64,000 nucleotides of DNA from Lactococcus hircilactis. Its GTDB lineage: Bacteria > Bacillota > Bacilli > Lactobacillales > Streptococcaceae. Positions 16,478-24,922 of this stretch are shown here, in pieces (the first letter of the stretch is position 1; each line of letters begins with the position of its first letter). The position numbers were made by a program, and so were the translations under genes. The stretch covers positions 1 to 64,000 of the forward strand of contig NZ_WITJ01000001.1 of assembly GCF_009601015.1 (NCBI RefSeq), in the 5' to 3' direction. Under the pieces are notes generated by a model. It was not told the origin of the DNA and did no database searches. It saw only the letters and a program-made list of their open reading frames with translations.

Positions 16478-19345
16478 CTATACTACTTTTAGTATATCTA
16501 TTAAATTACACGGATTATTGTAATTAGACATACATACACCAATTCCAGCCAATCCATTCATCAGACTTATTGTCTCTGTCCCCCTGATAATTTTGTCTTT
16601 TGCTTCAATATAGTATTGAAACTGTTTTTGAAACAGTTTCAATACTATATCATTATTTCTTCCTAACGAAGAATTGACATAACTACAAATGATTAGGTTT
16701 CCCAAATCGCCATGACATAGAGTCAAATTTGTTCCCAATGATCTTTCTAAAGTGATTTCGTATAATTTATTGATTTCTTGTAGCAGAACTTCATCTCTAT
16801 AACCATCATTGAAAAGCTCAATTCTAGATAAGAGTATTCCTGGTATTCCATGACACCATCCCCATGAGTAATTTGTTCTACCATTATCCTTATACCATAC
16901 ACCTAATTTATTATCATAAAATCTTCGTTCAGAGTTTAAAAATTGGCTAACAATCTCTCCCTCATCTCTTCCTAGAATCTTACCTATTTTATAAAGAGCA
17001 ACGACAATTCCTGATGACCCGTGAGCAAACCCTGTAAAGTACGTTTTTGGACTTTGCTCAACTGGAAAGAAACTTTCGTCTTCCATAACAGCTTCCTGTA
17101 ATAAATGCTTATAGCAAAAATCTAAAGTTTCTTCTACTTCTCGCCTAAAAAAATTATCCTCTATATACGAATATACTCGAATCAAAGATAATGCTAGTCC
17201 AGCAGTACCATCAATAATATCTAACTTTTTATCTTTAGAAATTCCACTTTTTATCTTATCCAATAATGCCCAAGATTTTTTTTCAAGAATATCCTTCGTG
17301 ATTATATTCGCTTCATATAAATCAACAAAGTACCTAAAATACATTCCTAAGCCTGTGAAAGCACCCAAAGACATATTTGAAATATCACTTTCAAAAATTA
17401 TTGATAGCTCCTTTTCTATATCTTCTATCAGTTTTTTCGTAAATCCTTCGATTTCACTTATTTTTGATGACAGCAAAGATTTTAGAATTCCAATATTTCC
17501 TGCATAATAATTATTCGGAAGATCTGTCAAAATATATTTTTGATTTTCAAGTTGAGGCTCTGTCCAGAAAAGTGTTTCATTTACTGGGTTTATCAACCTT
17601 TTATCGAAAATCTCCTTCACTATGACGCTAACATACTTAGTTAATATATCCGATTCTACTCCAATTCTGTCTCTATTTTTGAGGTTTTTAACATCTGATA
17701 GCTCTAAAACACTGAATTTATTTGCGGCAAGCTTAAATACCCAGTCAATCATCTTAACTTGCCTCTTGCAATCATTTGGACCTAGAATTTCAATACGCTC
17801 TTTTAACAATGTAAGCGGACTTTTAATAAAATATTTAGGAATTTTTACCCCATCCTCTACAATAATATCTGTTGAATCTGCTTCTATCATAAATTGGGGA
17901 ATATTAAGCCTTAATAATTCCTTCTGCTCAAATTGTTCAACCTTATCTATATAAGCCTCTGCATTGGGCTTTAGTACCTTTGAAGTTACAGCAAATGCAT
18001 ATTTAATATCTAAAAGACAAACAGGGTTAAATAGAAGTCGTTTAATACTCTCATAATTATTCGTGGGTTTGTTTAAGAATCTTAGAGAAAGATGCGAAAA
18101 CAGCTTATTTAGGTAGTTGTAATAAGACTCGCTATTATTCTGAATTTCTAAATACACGGTTAAAAAGCCCTGTTTTATGAAAGATACTATATTATCCTCC
18201 GACGAGGTCATATTTTCTTTTAGTGCATGAAGCTTATCTTTCCTTACTTCGCGTATTCCATCTGCACAAAAGTTTAGTGGACTAATATTATAATACTCTC
18301 CTTTTAGTTTCACAAAGTCAGGTAGAATAGCGGTACTCCTAACAGAATTGTACATACAGTTTATAGCATTTTCTTGCAGGTACTTAGAGCTATCCGATTT
18401 TACAAAAAACAATCTATTTGTAAGTACAGTTTCTGCATCAATTATCACTGGATACTCACCGTTTGAAATAAGATTCTCATAGTGAATATCATTTCCTTCT
18501 AGAATATACATCATTGCTAAAAGCTGACCTAGTCTTACATAATATCTCTTTTCTTCACTTGCAGAGCCTAGCTTTTGGTATTCTATTTTTTCAACCCATG
18601 AATATTGTTTACGATTTATAGACTTAGGAAATTTCAAGTCTAATACCGAAGGATTATTTTCTTGAAGAAAATCAGCAAAACTCTTTAATGCTTCATCAAC
18701 ATCTGTATTTCGAGGTTTATAGAAAAAGTTACCACAATCCGTCTCCACTTCTATAACAAATTTTCCGTTGTGAACATCTCCCTTTTGTAAAGAAAAATTA
18801 TTGACATTGATTTTTCCATAAGTACCGAGTAGACCAACTGATATAGTCCCTCTATCTTCAACTAACTGATTAAGAAATTCCAAGAGAAATTCCTCTGTCC
18901 CTTTCAAAAATAATCCCATTACATAAGTCCAGTATGAGAACTTGGAAGATAAATCTCTCAAAAGCTCATAATTTTCAGCAACAAGCTGAAAATATTCCAT
19001 TTCGGTAAGCGAGAGACGTCTCATTTCAGATTTAAAAATATTATCACTCATTATTGAAATGTTTGTACCAAAAAAATCTTGAATCGCTTTTGTTAAGTTT
19101 TCAGAATCTACCCAATCTTTGTTATGCGTTATCTCAGTTATTATAGACCTAGTACTTAGAGTTACCATTGCTCTATAAAAATCTATTAGTCGAATTTCTT
19201 CATTATGCTGGATTCTTTTCCAAGTTCCGTAAAGCACCTCTCCAAAGTATTTTCTTTCAGTTACACCGTTGAAATGGAACCCATTTAACATTTCATTGAT
19301 ATTGTTTCTACTGCTAATTTTTTTCAAGTATTCATTTTGAGACAT
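16478..19345 (-). CDS. lanM: LanM1: complete class II lanthipeptide synthetase
   Basis: 955 residues. The dehydratase domain has NFFYKPR (Lys210), GNDIHYENL (284-292) and VIIDAET (Asp303, Glu305), the residues used to phosphorylate and eliminate Ser/Thr. The cyclase domain has GFAHGSSGI, WGWCHGIPGI (Cys831) and TLCHGDLGN (Cys877, His878), an intact zinc site, plus MNGLAGIG near the end. It should therefore both dehydrate and cyclize, most simply the alpha precursor with its three Cys. First large gene after the precursor genes; ribosome site AAAGAG. Confidence 0.92.
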   Translation of the reverse strand: MSQNEYLKKISSRNNINEMLNGFHFNGVTERKYFGEVLYGTWKRIQHNEEIRLIDFYRAMVTLSTRSIITEITHNKDWVDSENLTKAIQDFFGTNISIMSDNIFKSEMRRLSLTEMEYFQLVAENYELLRDLSSKFSYWTYVMGLFLKGTEEFLLEFLNQLVEDRGTISVGLLGTYGKINVNNFSLQKGDVHNGKFVIEVETDCGNFFYKPRNTDVDEALKSFADFLQENNPSVLDLKFPKSINRKQYSWVEKIEYQKLGSASEEKRYYVRLGQLLAMMYILEGNDIHYENLISNGEYPVIIDAETVLTNRLFFVKSDSSKYLQENAINCMYNSVRSTAILPDFVKLKGEYYNISPLNFCADGIREVRKDKLHALKENMTSSEDNIVSFIKQGFLTVYLEIQNNSESYYNYLNKLFSHLSLRFLNKPTNNYESIKRLLFNPVCLLDIKYAFAVTSKVLKPNAEAYIDKVEQFEQKELLRLNIPQFMIEADSTDIIVEDGVKIPKYFIKSPLTLLKERIEILGPNDCKRQVKMIDWVFKLAANKFSVLELSDVKNLKNRDRIGVESDILTKYVSVIVKEIFDKRLINPVNETLFWTEPQLENQKYILTDLPNNYYAGNIGILKSLLSSKISEIEGFTKKLIEDIEKELSIIFESDISNMSLGAFTGLGMYFRYFVDLYEANIITKDILEKKSWALLDKIKSGISKDKKLDIIDGTAGLALSLIRVYSYIEDNFFRREVEETLDFCYKHLLQEAVMEDESFFPVEQSPKTYFTGFAHGSSGIVVALYKIGKILGRDEGEIVSQFLNSERRFYDNKLGVWYKDNGRTNYSWGWCHGIPGILLSRIELFNDGYRDEVLLQEINKLYEITLERSLGTNLTLCHGDLGNLIICSYVNSSLGRNNDIVLKLFQKQFQYYIEAKDKIIRGTETISLMNGLAGIGVCMSNYNNPCNLIDILKVV

Positions 19346-19401
19346 TTTAGTTCAACTCTTTCTTAAATCAATTACTCATTCTGCTGATTTCTAACTGCTT
19401 A

Positions 19402-19488
19402 TTATTTTTTTTTATTATTATTTTTTGAAATAAAAATAGTAATCAATCCAGCTACTATGGCTATTCCTATGTAATACCAGATGCTCAT
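19402..19488 (-). CDS. 28-residue single-helix membrane peptide
   Basis: Encodes MSIWYYIGIAIVAGLITIFI followed by a short Ser-Lys-Asn-rich basic tail: one transmembrane helix, then Asn/Lys residues. AAGGAGG lies about ten bases upstream of the ATG. It sits between the alpha precursor and lanM1 in the same direction. Possible roles are immunity or a membrane anchor for the synthetase; no family known. A second frame using the ATG at 19496 is also possible but looks less protein-like. Confidence 0.5.
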   Translation of the reverse strand: MSIWYYIGIAIVAGLITIFISKNNNKKK

Positions 19489-19618
19489 GGGTCATTTTCC
19501 TCCTTAAATTATGTTTGCCAAATTTCATGTTTCGTACATAAAAAAGTATATCAAAGGATACACCTTGATATACTTTGAATTTTTCCGTCTAAACAAATAA
19601 TCTAACCAGCTTATTTAC

Positions 19619-19807
19619 TCATTTACAATTTGCTTGACATTCATGAGTCCATGTACATACATAACCATTATTGCCAAGAGCTAAAGTAACTACGCTAGAA
19701 AAGACCAAATTCCATGTCCATCCTTCGCCAGACAATTCATTTAACTCATCAATATCCTCAATTAAAGTAATTGATTCACTTTCCAAACCCAATTCTTTGA
19801 AATCCAT
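19619..19807 (-). CDS. lanA1: lanthipeptide precursor, alpha type
   Basis: 62 residues. The leader is acidic (ESITLIEDIDELNELSGEG) and the core probably starts near Trp30. The C-terminus NNGYVCTWTHECQANCK closely resembles the alpha peptide of lacticin 3147 (NNGAWCTLTHECMAWCK); the CTxTxEC ring binds lipid II in the mersacidin-like group. Cys are at 51, 57 and 61 and core Ser/Thr at 31, 37, 38, 41, 52 and 54. The cleavage site is not a standard Gly-Gly or Gly-Ala. Ribosome site AAAAGGAGG. The leader shares ITLIED with the beta precursor. Confidence 0.88.
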   Translation of the reverse strand: MDFKELGLESESITLIEDIDELNELSGEGWTWNLVFSSVVTLALGNNGYVCTWTHECQANCK

Positions 19808-19822
19808 AATTTTTTCCTCCTT

Positions 19823-20038
19823 TTATGGATGCCAGCAGCTTTTTGAACATGCAGTTGTTATTCCAAAAAGTGCCGAAACGGCCGTTGCAGACGCAACTGT
19901 AGCAGAAATAGCTGAAATTATCGGAGTTGAGGCCCCCGTCGGGTCTTCATCCGTCAATACAAGCTCTTCATCCTCAATTAACGTAATCATGTTCCGTTGA
20001 AGGTTGCCTTTGTTTTCGTTTAAGAAATCTTGATTCAT
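19823..20038 (-). CDS. lanA2: lanthipeptide precursor, beta type, Ser/Thr-rich with two Cys
   Basis: 71 residues. The leader ends DEDPTGA, a Gly-Ala site before Ser37. The core runs from STPIISAISATVASATAV to ACSKSCWHP: twelve Ser/Thr (37, 38, 42, 45, 47, 50, 52, 55, 61, 62, 65, 67) but Cys only at 64 and 68, so at most two rings. The surplus resembles two-peptide systems in which dehydro residues are later reduced to D-amino acids (lacticin 3147 A2, carnolysin). First precursor after the putative operon promoter, with ribosome site AAAGGAG. Confidence 0.85.
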   Translation of the reverse strand: MNQDFLNENKGNLQRNMITLIEDEELVLTDEDPTGASTPIISAISATVASATAVSALFGITTACSKSCWHP

Positions 20039-20105
20039 CGTATATCTCCTTTCTCAATAAAGTTATATTTGTTTAGATTACAAAAAATTCCATCGCTATT
20101 GTTTC

Positions 20106-20128
20106 GAACTTCCTATCAAGAGAAGTTC
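20106..20128 (-). promoter_or_regulatory. inverted repeat, candidate activator site for the lanthipeptide operon
   Basis: GAACTTC (20106-20112) and GAAGTTC (20122-20128), nine bases apart, about 68 bases upstream of the beta precursor ATG. No T-run follows on the minus strand, so a terminator is unlikely. A weak -10 (TAATCT on the minus strand) lies downstream with a poor -35, as expected for an activator-dependent promoter. Rgg binding is a guess. Confidence 0.4.
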
Positions 20129-20173
20129 ATTCATGATACCTCGGTAAAACATATAATCATGATTACGTATTTA

Positions 20174-20875
20174 TTATTCGTTAAAATTCTTAGAATTCAA
20201 ATAGTCAACCAAACTATCATATTTAATCAAATCTTCCCATCTTTTTTGTTTGCCCGATGTTACCCCATTTTTGATTTCATCCAAAACAATCTTTTTAAAA
20301 AATATAAACAAATTTTCCTGTTTTCTAGTAATTACAAATTGATTGTTTTTGATTTTTTTACACATCACGGAAACATTCTTCTTCAACTCTTCAATGTCTT
20401 CTTCTAACGTGTTTCTAACAAAATAATTATACTGGACAGATATAATTTCTGATCCCATCGAAAGAAATATATCATGGAAGTAGGTTGATAAGTAATCTGC
20501 TCCATTTGATTCAGCGTATGTAAATATAACAACTTTTTTCCCTAATAAAGGAAATTCATGAAGCCTGTATGAAAACTTGTCAAAAGAATTTTTTAAGCTT
20601 CCAGGCATCTGATGGATATATACAGGACACAGAATGATTATTCCATCATTATTCAGCATCCCATCTTCAAACGCGGTTTTTTCTCCTTTACTAGCATCAA
20701 AAAACGGATCCAATTTTCCATTGCATACTGACTCATTTAGAAACTCTGCTTGATCATAAACTGTAAATTCACAATGTAAAGACACTAAAAATTTCTTCAA
20801 GTGTTGTAGTACCTGCGCACCAGTCCCATCAGTTGTAGGACTCCCTTTGATAATAAACAATTTCACATCTGACAT
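20174..20875 (-). CDS. flavodoxin-like NAD(P)H/FMN oxidoreductase beside the lanthipeptide precursors
   Basis: 233 residues. IKGSPTTDGTGAQVL near the N-terminus matches the phosphate-binding loop of flavodoxin-like FMN reductases; IIILCPVYIHQMPGSLKNSF and KKVVIFTYAES match the later flavin-contact strands. Same direction as, and 135 bases before, the beta precursor. Known: some LanJ enzymes (LanJ_B type) are flavin-dependent reductases making D-Ala or D-Abu from dehydro residues. Whether this protein belongs to that group cannot be told from sequence reading; general redox function is the alternative. Confidence 0.6.
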   Translation of the reverse strand: MSDVKLFIIKGSPTTDGTGAQVLQHLKKFLVSLHCEFTVYDQAEFLNESVCNGKLDPFFDASKGEKTAFEDGMLNNDGIIILCPVYIHQMPGSLKNSFDKFSYRLHEFPLLGKKVVIFTYAESNGADYLSTYFHDIFLSMGSEIISVQYNYFVRNTLEEDIEELKKNVSVMCKKIKNNQFVITRKQENLFIFFKKIVLDEIKNGVTSGKQKRWEDLIKYDSLVDYLNSKNFNE

Positions 20876-21150
20876 AATACCACTCTTCTTTCTAAATTTA
20901 TCAATTACGACTTTTCAAAAGGACTTCAGCTTACTATTACGTTACGCTTTTACTGCCAATAAATTCACAATATTAGTGATTGGTTAGGTAAAGTGTAAAG
21001 TAATTAGCTGACTATCAAACTTTAACAAAAGGTAACTCCTCATTCGTATTCCTTTTATCAGCTAGTTTATCTTCGTACTTGCTAAAACGCTTTACCTCTT
21101 GTCTATGATTACATTCTATCACAATAAAACAAGCAAGAGAATTTTGCTTA

Positions 21151-21251
21151 GGTAACACCTTGTGTCCTGTTTTAACGGTAACCAAAATACCCCCTAGATT
21201 TATAAAGCTTTACGGGTTTTTGAATTCTGTTTAGGGACACAAGGTGTTACC
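21151..21251. repeat. 17-bp perfect inverted repeat bounding 101 bases
   Basis: GGTAACACCTTGTGTCC (21151-21167) and its exact reverse complement (21235-21251). The AT-rich interior has no frame. It may be a miniature element or the ends of a deleted IS. The rest of 20876-21347 shows no supportable gene. Confidence 0.6.
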
Positions 21252-21347
21252 TTTTTCTTCCTATTTTTTAGTTATTGTGATGACTTTATTCTTGATTTTT
21301 CGACTTTTTAGCTCTTTTTGGGAAACATTTGTCTATTTCGCCAAATA

Positions 21348-21384
21348 AAAAACTTCGGCGCCAATTAGGAGGCTCGAAGTTTTT
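21348..21384 (-). terminator. terminator of the TetR gene
   Basis: AAAAACTTCG (21348-21357) and CGAAGTTTTT (21375-21384) with a partly paired interior and A/T runs on both sides; six bases beyond the TetR stop. Could work in both directions. Confidence 0.75.
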
Positions 21385-21390
21385 GTAAAA

Positions 21391-21972
21391 TTATTTGTGA
21401 TTAGAGTTAGTTAAAATACCGTAGGGGGAGTATTGAAAAACACATAAGAACTTTTCTTTAAAAAGAGAAGCAGGTTCTGGCTGTTCATCAGTTAGCCACG
21501 TAGAAATAAGAGCTAAAATTTCTTTAACTGCTACCTCTGCCAAAAACTTATTGGGAATGATATCCTCCTCGCCTATTAGTTCTAAGTAATTTGTTACTAT
21601 AGGAACATACTTTTTTAGTAAAAATGATTGCCACTCTGCATCAATGTCAGTACTATACATGACTTTTAGCCAATCACGTTTCTCATATAAAAGCGGTAAT
21701 AATTTATTCGCAATAAAGCTATTAATATCAAATGTTTTTCCATCCACGAATTCCACCGCTTCCTTTTCGAGACCTCCATCAATCAAATAATGAATCCTGT
21801 CTCTGATTTCTTCGATATTTTTAAAATGATACCTATAAATGCTCTCCCTTCGCATTCCAACTTTCTTAGCTACCATGTCAAGTGTGATTATTTTCGTATC
21901 TGGTTTTTCCTGAAGGATGCGAAAATAAGCGTCAATAATTTTTAGTTGTGTTTCACTGGTAATAACAAGCAT
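21391..21972 (-). CDS. TetR-family transcriptional regulator
   Basis: 193 residues. The N-terminal TetR DNA-binding domain (about 5-55) reads KIIDAYFRILQEKPDTKIIT, then LDMVAKKVGMRRESIYRYHF. The C-terminal ligand domain is helical and unassigned. Strong ribosome site AAAGGAGAGG. It is transcribed in the same direction as the lanthipeptide operon but separated by a terminator and about 500 bases, so a direct role is not shown. Confidence 0.85.
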   Translation of the reverse strand: MLVITSETQLKIIDAYFRILQEKPDTKIITLDMVAKKVGMRRESIYRYHFKNIEEIRDRIHYLIDGGLEKEAVEFVDGKTFDINSFIANKLLPLLYEKRDWLKVMYSTDIDAEWQSFLLKKYVPIVTNYLELIGEEDIIPNKFLAEVAVKEILALISTWLTDEQPEPASLFKEKFLCVFQYSPYGILTNSNHK

Positions 21973-22061
21973 ATAACCTCTCCTTTATAAAAAATGGAAG
22001 TCTTCTTACACTCTATCCAAAAAGAAACAGACTGCATTGTTACTCTTTATTATTAATACTT

Positions 22062-22154
22062 TTACCCCATAATAAATGCGTATAAGGGTTGAGCTGCGAT
22101 CAAAACTGATACAGCAACCATGACCAATACAATTGACAATTTTTTATTTTTCAT
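22062..22154 (-). CDS. shp: SHP-like small hydrophobic peptide pheromone precursor
   Basis: 30 residues: basic start MKNKK, hydrophobic body LSIVLVMVAVSVLIAA, and tail QPLYAFIMG ending in Gly. GGAGG lies eight bases before the ATG, and the gene is divergent from the rgg gene 189 bases away. Size, composition and position fit SHP peptides, which are exported, trimmed to a C-terminal 7-9 residue pheromone, re-imported by Opp and bound by Rgg. A short leader-like or structural peptide is the alternative. Confidence 0.68.
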   Translation of the reverse strand: MKNKKLSIVLVMVAVSVLIAAQPLYAFIMG

Positions 22155-22198
22155 TTTCACGCCTCCTTCCTCTTACAATCATAGTTTAAGTATAATCT

Positions 22199-22229
22199 AT
22201 TATATCACAGTATATTTCGAGAGATATCT
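22199..22229 (-). promoter_or_regulatory. promoter of the SHP-like gene with palindrome at -35
   Basis: Minus strand: TATAAT (22199-22204) preceded by TGA, an extended -10, 45 bases before the ATG. No -35 consensus; the 8-bp palindrome AGATATCT (22222-22229) occupies that place and may be the Rgg target. Confidence 0.55.
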
Positions 22230-22297
22230 TTTTCATCTTTAAATCCTATGCTAAATCCGCATATATTATGCCAATCTACATATTTTTTGGCTTGAAA

Positions 22298-22306
22298 TGG
22301 TATAAT
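22298..22306 (+). promoter_or_regulatory. extended -10 promoter of rgg
   Basis: TGGTATAAT, an extended -10 element, 36 bases before the rgg ATG; no clear -35. Confidence 0.6.
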
Positions 22307-22342
22307 AGAATAATAAAAAATTTATCGTGATTGGAGTAAATT

Positions 22343-23290
22343 ATGGAAAATGAAGCAAAAAAAGAACTTCTCAGAAAGAGCTACGGTGAAGTATTCCAGA
22401 TCTTACGAGAAACCAAACATATCTCCCAAACTGTAGCAGCAGGTGGTAAAACACTTCAAGGAAATCTCTCACGCTTTGAAAAAGGCGGAAACATCCCCGC
22501 CGTAGATACATTTTTCAACTTTCTGCTAAATATCAAGGTAGATCCTGCGGAATATTTTCATGCCCTAAATAACCATCTAGTAAAAAAAGATATTTTTCTT
22601 TATGTAGATATGGTCGGAAAGGCCTACACCCTCCAGGATGCTCCTACACTGGAAGAAATAATCAAAAACCTTGAAAATCAAGAAAAAGACAACTCTAATC
22701 TTGACAAATTTACACTTGACCGAATTATGGCAGAAGCTGTCCTATCGCTTATCGACCCTGAATTCAAAATTCCTAAAACTGATGCTGACAGGATAAGAGA
22801 TTATCTCAAAAACACCAGATATTGGGGATACTATGAATTAAGACTCCTCGGTTGGACATCTCGTCTCTTTGATTTTATTCAACTCACAGAAATCTCGGAT
22901 CGTGTCATCTTCTTTGCCACTAAAAATGAAGTTTCCCCTCACGTTAAACGTCAAATCATCTTGTGTGAACTGAATATTCTTGATAGTCTTTTACTTCAAA
23001 AACAATATACAGCTGCAAAAAGTATCATCAAACATTTAGAACAATACGGGATTCCAGAAAATTTTTACTACGAAAAATCAGGTCTTGTTTACCTAAAAGC
23101 GAAATGTGACTACCTTACTGGACATACCGAGAGCTTAGAAACCATGAAGGCTCATCTATCAGCCCTTGAACTCTATGGTTGCACAGGAACAGCGGCTATA
23201 TGCCGTGAAGAAATTGAAGATATGATAAAGCATCCAAATGCAAGGGGGCTAGTTCCATACGACCGAGAAGACGCAAACAAAGAAGAATAA
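22343..23290 (+). CDS. rgg: Rgg/GadR/MutR-family transcriptional regulator
   Basis: 315 residues. The N-terminal XRE-type helix-turn-helix reads YGEVFQILRETKHISQ, then SRFEKGGNIPAVDTFFNFL (about 15-60). The rest is the helical repeat domain that binds short peptides in Rgg proteins. Ribosome site GGAG. Divergent from the SHP-like gene, convergent with relaxase 1 (six bases between stops). MutR-type Rgg proteins activate lantibiotic operons (mutacin II), so control of the neighbouring cluster is plausible but inferred. Confidence 0.88.
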   Translation: MENEAKKELLRKSYGEVFQILRETKHISQTVAAGGKTLQGNLSRFEKGGNIPAVDTFFNFLLNIKVDPAEYFHALNNHLVKKDIFLYVDMVGKAYTLQDAPTLEEIIKNLENQEKDNSNLDKFTLDRIMAEAVLSLIDPEFKIPKTDADRIRDYLKNTRYWGYYELRLLGWTSRLFDFIQLTEISDRVIFFATKNEVSPHVKRQIILCELNILDSLLLQKQYTAAKSIIKHLEQYGIPENFYYEKSGLVYLKAKCDYLTGHTESLETMKAHLSALELYGCTGTAAICREEIEDMIKHPNARGLVPYDREDANKEE

Positions 23291-23296
23291 AAAGCT

Positions 23297-24919
23297 CTAT
23301 GCTAAAAAAATATTTCCTGAACTTTTTATTTTCTTCTGATTCTCATGATAAGAAATAAGCTCCTGATAAATATTCCCCTCTGATATTGCCTCATCATACC
23401 GCTCTTTTAACAAATCACGACTAACCTTAACAGAGTTAATTTGACTTTTGATCTGCTCAAGTGCTTCGTCTTCAACTCCGTCATCATTGCTGACAATCAA
23501 TTCTTTAGCCGACTCATTCAAGTCTCTGATTTTCTGGTCGAGTTCATTCAATCTATCCTTTGCCTCTTGTACCACTTCAAGCAGTTGCTGCTCTAATCGC
23601 ACCAACTGCTCGCCACCTTCCGTCACACCGTGACTGGCTAAAAAGTTAATGGCATCGGTCAATTCGTCAATCGTCGAAATCACTTTTTCTTTGGCGAACC
23701 GATTATTGACTGCGCCTGCTGTGTCCATGAAGTAAAAATAATCGTTGGTTTTGAGATAAAGATTATAATTACCGTCTTCTAGCAGGTCGGTCTTATAAGC
23801 ACCGATAAAGATGATGCCACGCTGCGCAATTCCAAAATCCACATTGATGTAAAGCCCCTTTGTTGTAACATGGTCAATTTGCCAAGGTTCAATCGTGACT
23901 TGATAATCGAAATCGTTTTTAACGCTTTCGATTTTTTCTTCGTACTGATTGACCACATCCTCCACCGAAAACGTCCCCGTATTCTTTTTCAGGTGTGCTT
24001 CAATTCGATCCAGATTATAGCGCTCTGGGTCAGACTTGACCAAATTTCGCCCGCGGGTATTTCTCACTTGTACATCATCTAGTAAGCGATAAGTTGCCCA
24101 CTTGCCTGAAAAATCCACGGCTAAGTTGAGAGCCTTAGCTTTTGTTTTGAAATCGTCCAAGTCGAGCGAATGCTCCAGTAGAAAATCCAAACGGGACTTA
24201 ATCCGCGACTTGAAAATATTTTCCGTCTGCCACTTAGTGTACTTGGCATGAGAATTTTTTGGGGAGAACTCAATGATTTTGGCACCTGCTTTTGAGGCAA
24301 TCCGATCTGAAATTTTTTGAAAGGCTTCATAGGTCATGTCCTTGGTCTTGCCATTTTTTAAGCGGGGCAACTGCCACTCAAACTGTTTACCTGTCATCGC
24401 GTTTGTCGAATTAAAAACAATGTGATTATGCAGATGGGCTTTATCGACGTGGGTCGCAATGACAAACTCATACTCCCCACTTGTTAATTCCATAACCGTT
24501 TGTCGGCCCAACTCATGAACTTCTTCAGGGCTTAAGCCGTCTTCAGGAGAAAAAGATTGAATCAAGTGATAAGCCAGCACCGCCTGCTTCCCATTTTTTG
24601 CGCGCTCCAAACTTTTTAAGGAGAACTCTAAACGCTTGGTTTTTGGATTAAAAACAAAGTGCTCGCCGTTTTCCTTGGCGGCGAGTTGTTTGGTCGCAAT
24701 GAACTCCTCCGAGGCTTCATAGACATTATGAATCATGTAACCTGACACCAACTGTTTGGAAAAAGTCTTTTCATCATTCATCATATAGGGAAAGATATTA
24801 TCCAAATGCCCTATCACTTCGGATTTTTCGACCAAGGTCTTTGCGGCATTCTCAATATAATCCTTAGAATTGCGCAAGCGATCAATAGTGTGAATCGCAA
24901 AATGTTTGGTATAAACCAT
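23297..24919 (-). CDS. relaxase 1 (MOB-type conjugative nuclease)
   Basis: 540 residues. ATHVDKAHLHNHIVFN (about 155-170) is the HxDxxHxHxH metal-binding motif of relaxases; the catalytic Tyr should lie near the N-terminus (YIENAAKTL or YMIHNVY). The C-terminal part is a helical, coiled-coil region. It lies four bases after mobC1. It shares layout and many blocks (QSFSPEDGLSPEEVHELG, EPWQI) with relaxase 2 at 41920-43461, so the two are homologues. It should nick the oriT candidate upstream of mobC1. Confidence 0.87.
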   Translation of the reverse strand: MVYTKHFAIHTIDRLRNSKDYIENAAKTLVEKSEVIGHLDNIFPYMMNDEKTFSKQLVSGYMIHNVYEASEEFIATKQLAAKENGEHFVFNPKTKRLEFSLKSLERAKNGKQAVLAYHLIQSFSPEDGLSPEEVHELGRQTVMELTSGEYEFVIATHVDKAHLHNHIVFNSTNAMTGKQFEWQLPRLKNGKTKDMTYEAFQKISDRIASKAGAKIIEFSPKNSHAKYTKWQTENIFKSRIKSRLDFLLEHSLDLDDFKTKAKALNLAVDFSGKWATYRLLDDVQVRNTRGRNLVKSDPERYNLDRIEAHLKKNTGTFSVEDVVNQYEEKIESVKNDFDYQVTIEPWQIDHVTTKGLYINVDFGIAQRGIIFIGAYKTDLLEDGNYNLYLKTNDYFYFMDTAGAVNNRFAKEKVISTIDELTDAINFLASHGVTEGGEQLVRLEQQLLEVVQEAKDRLNELDQKIRDLNESAKELIVSNDDGVEDEALEQIKSQINSVKVSRDLLKERYDEAISEGNIYQELISYHENQKKIKSSGNIFLA

Positions 24920-24922
24920 CTG

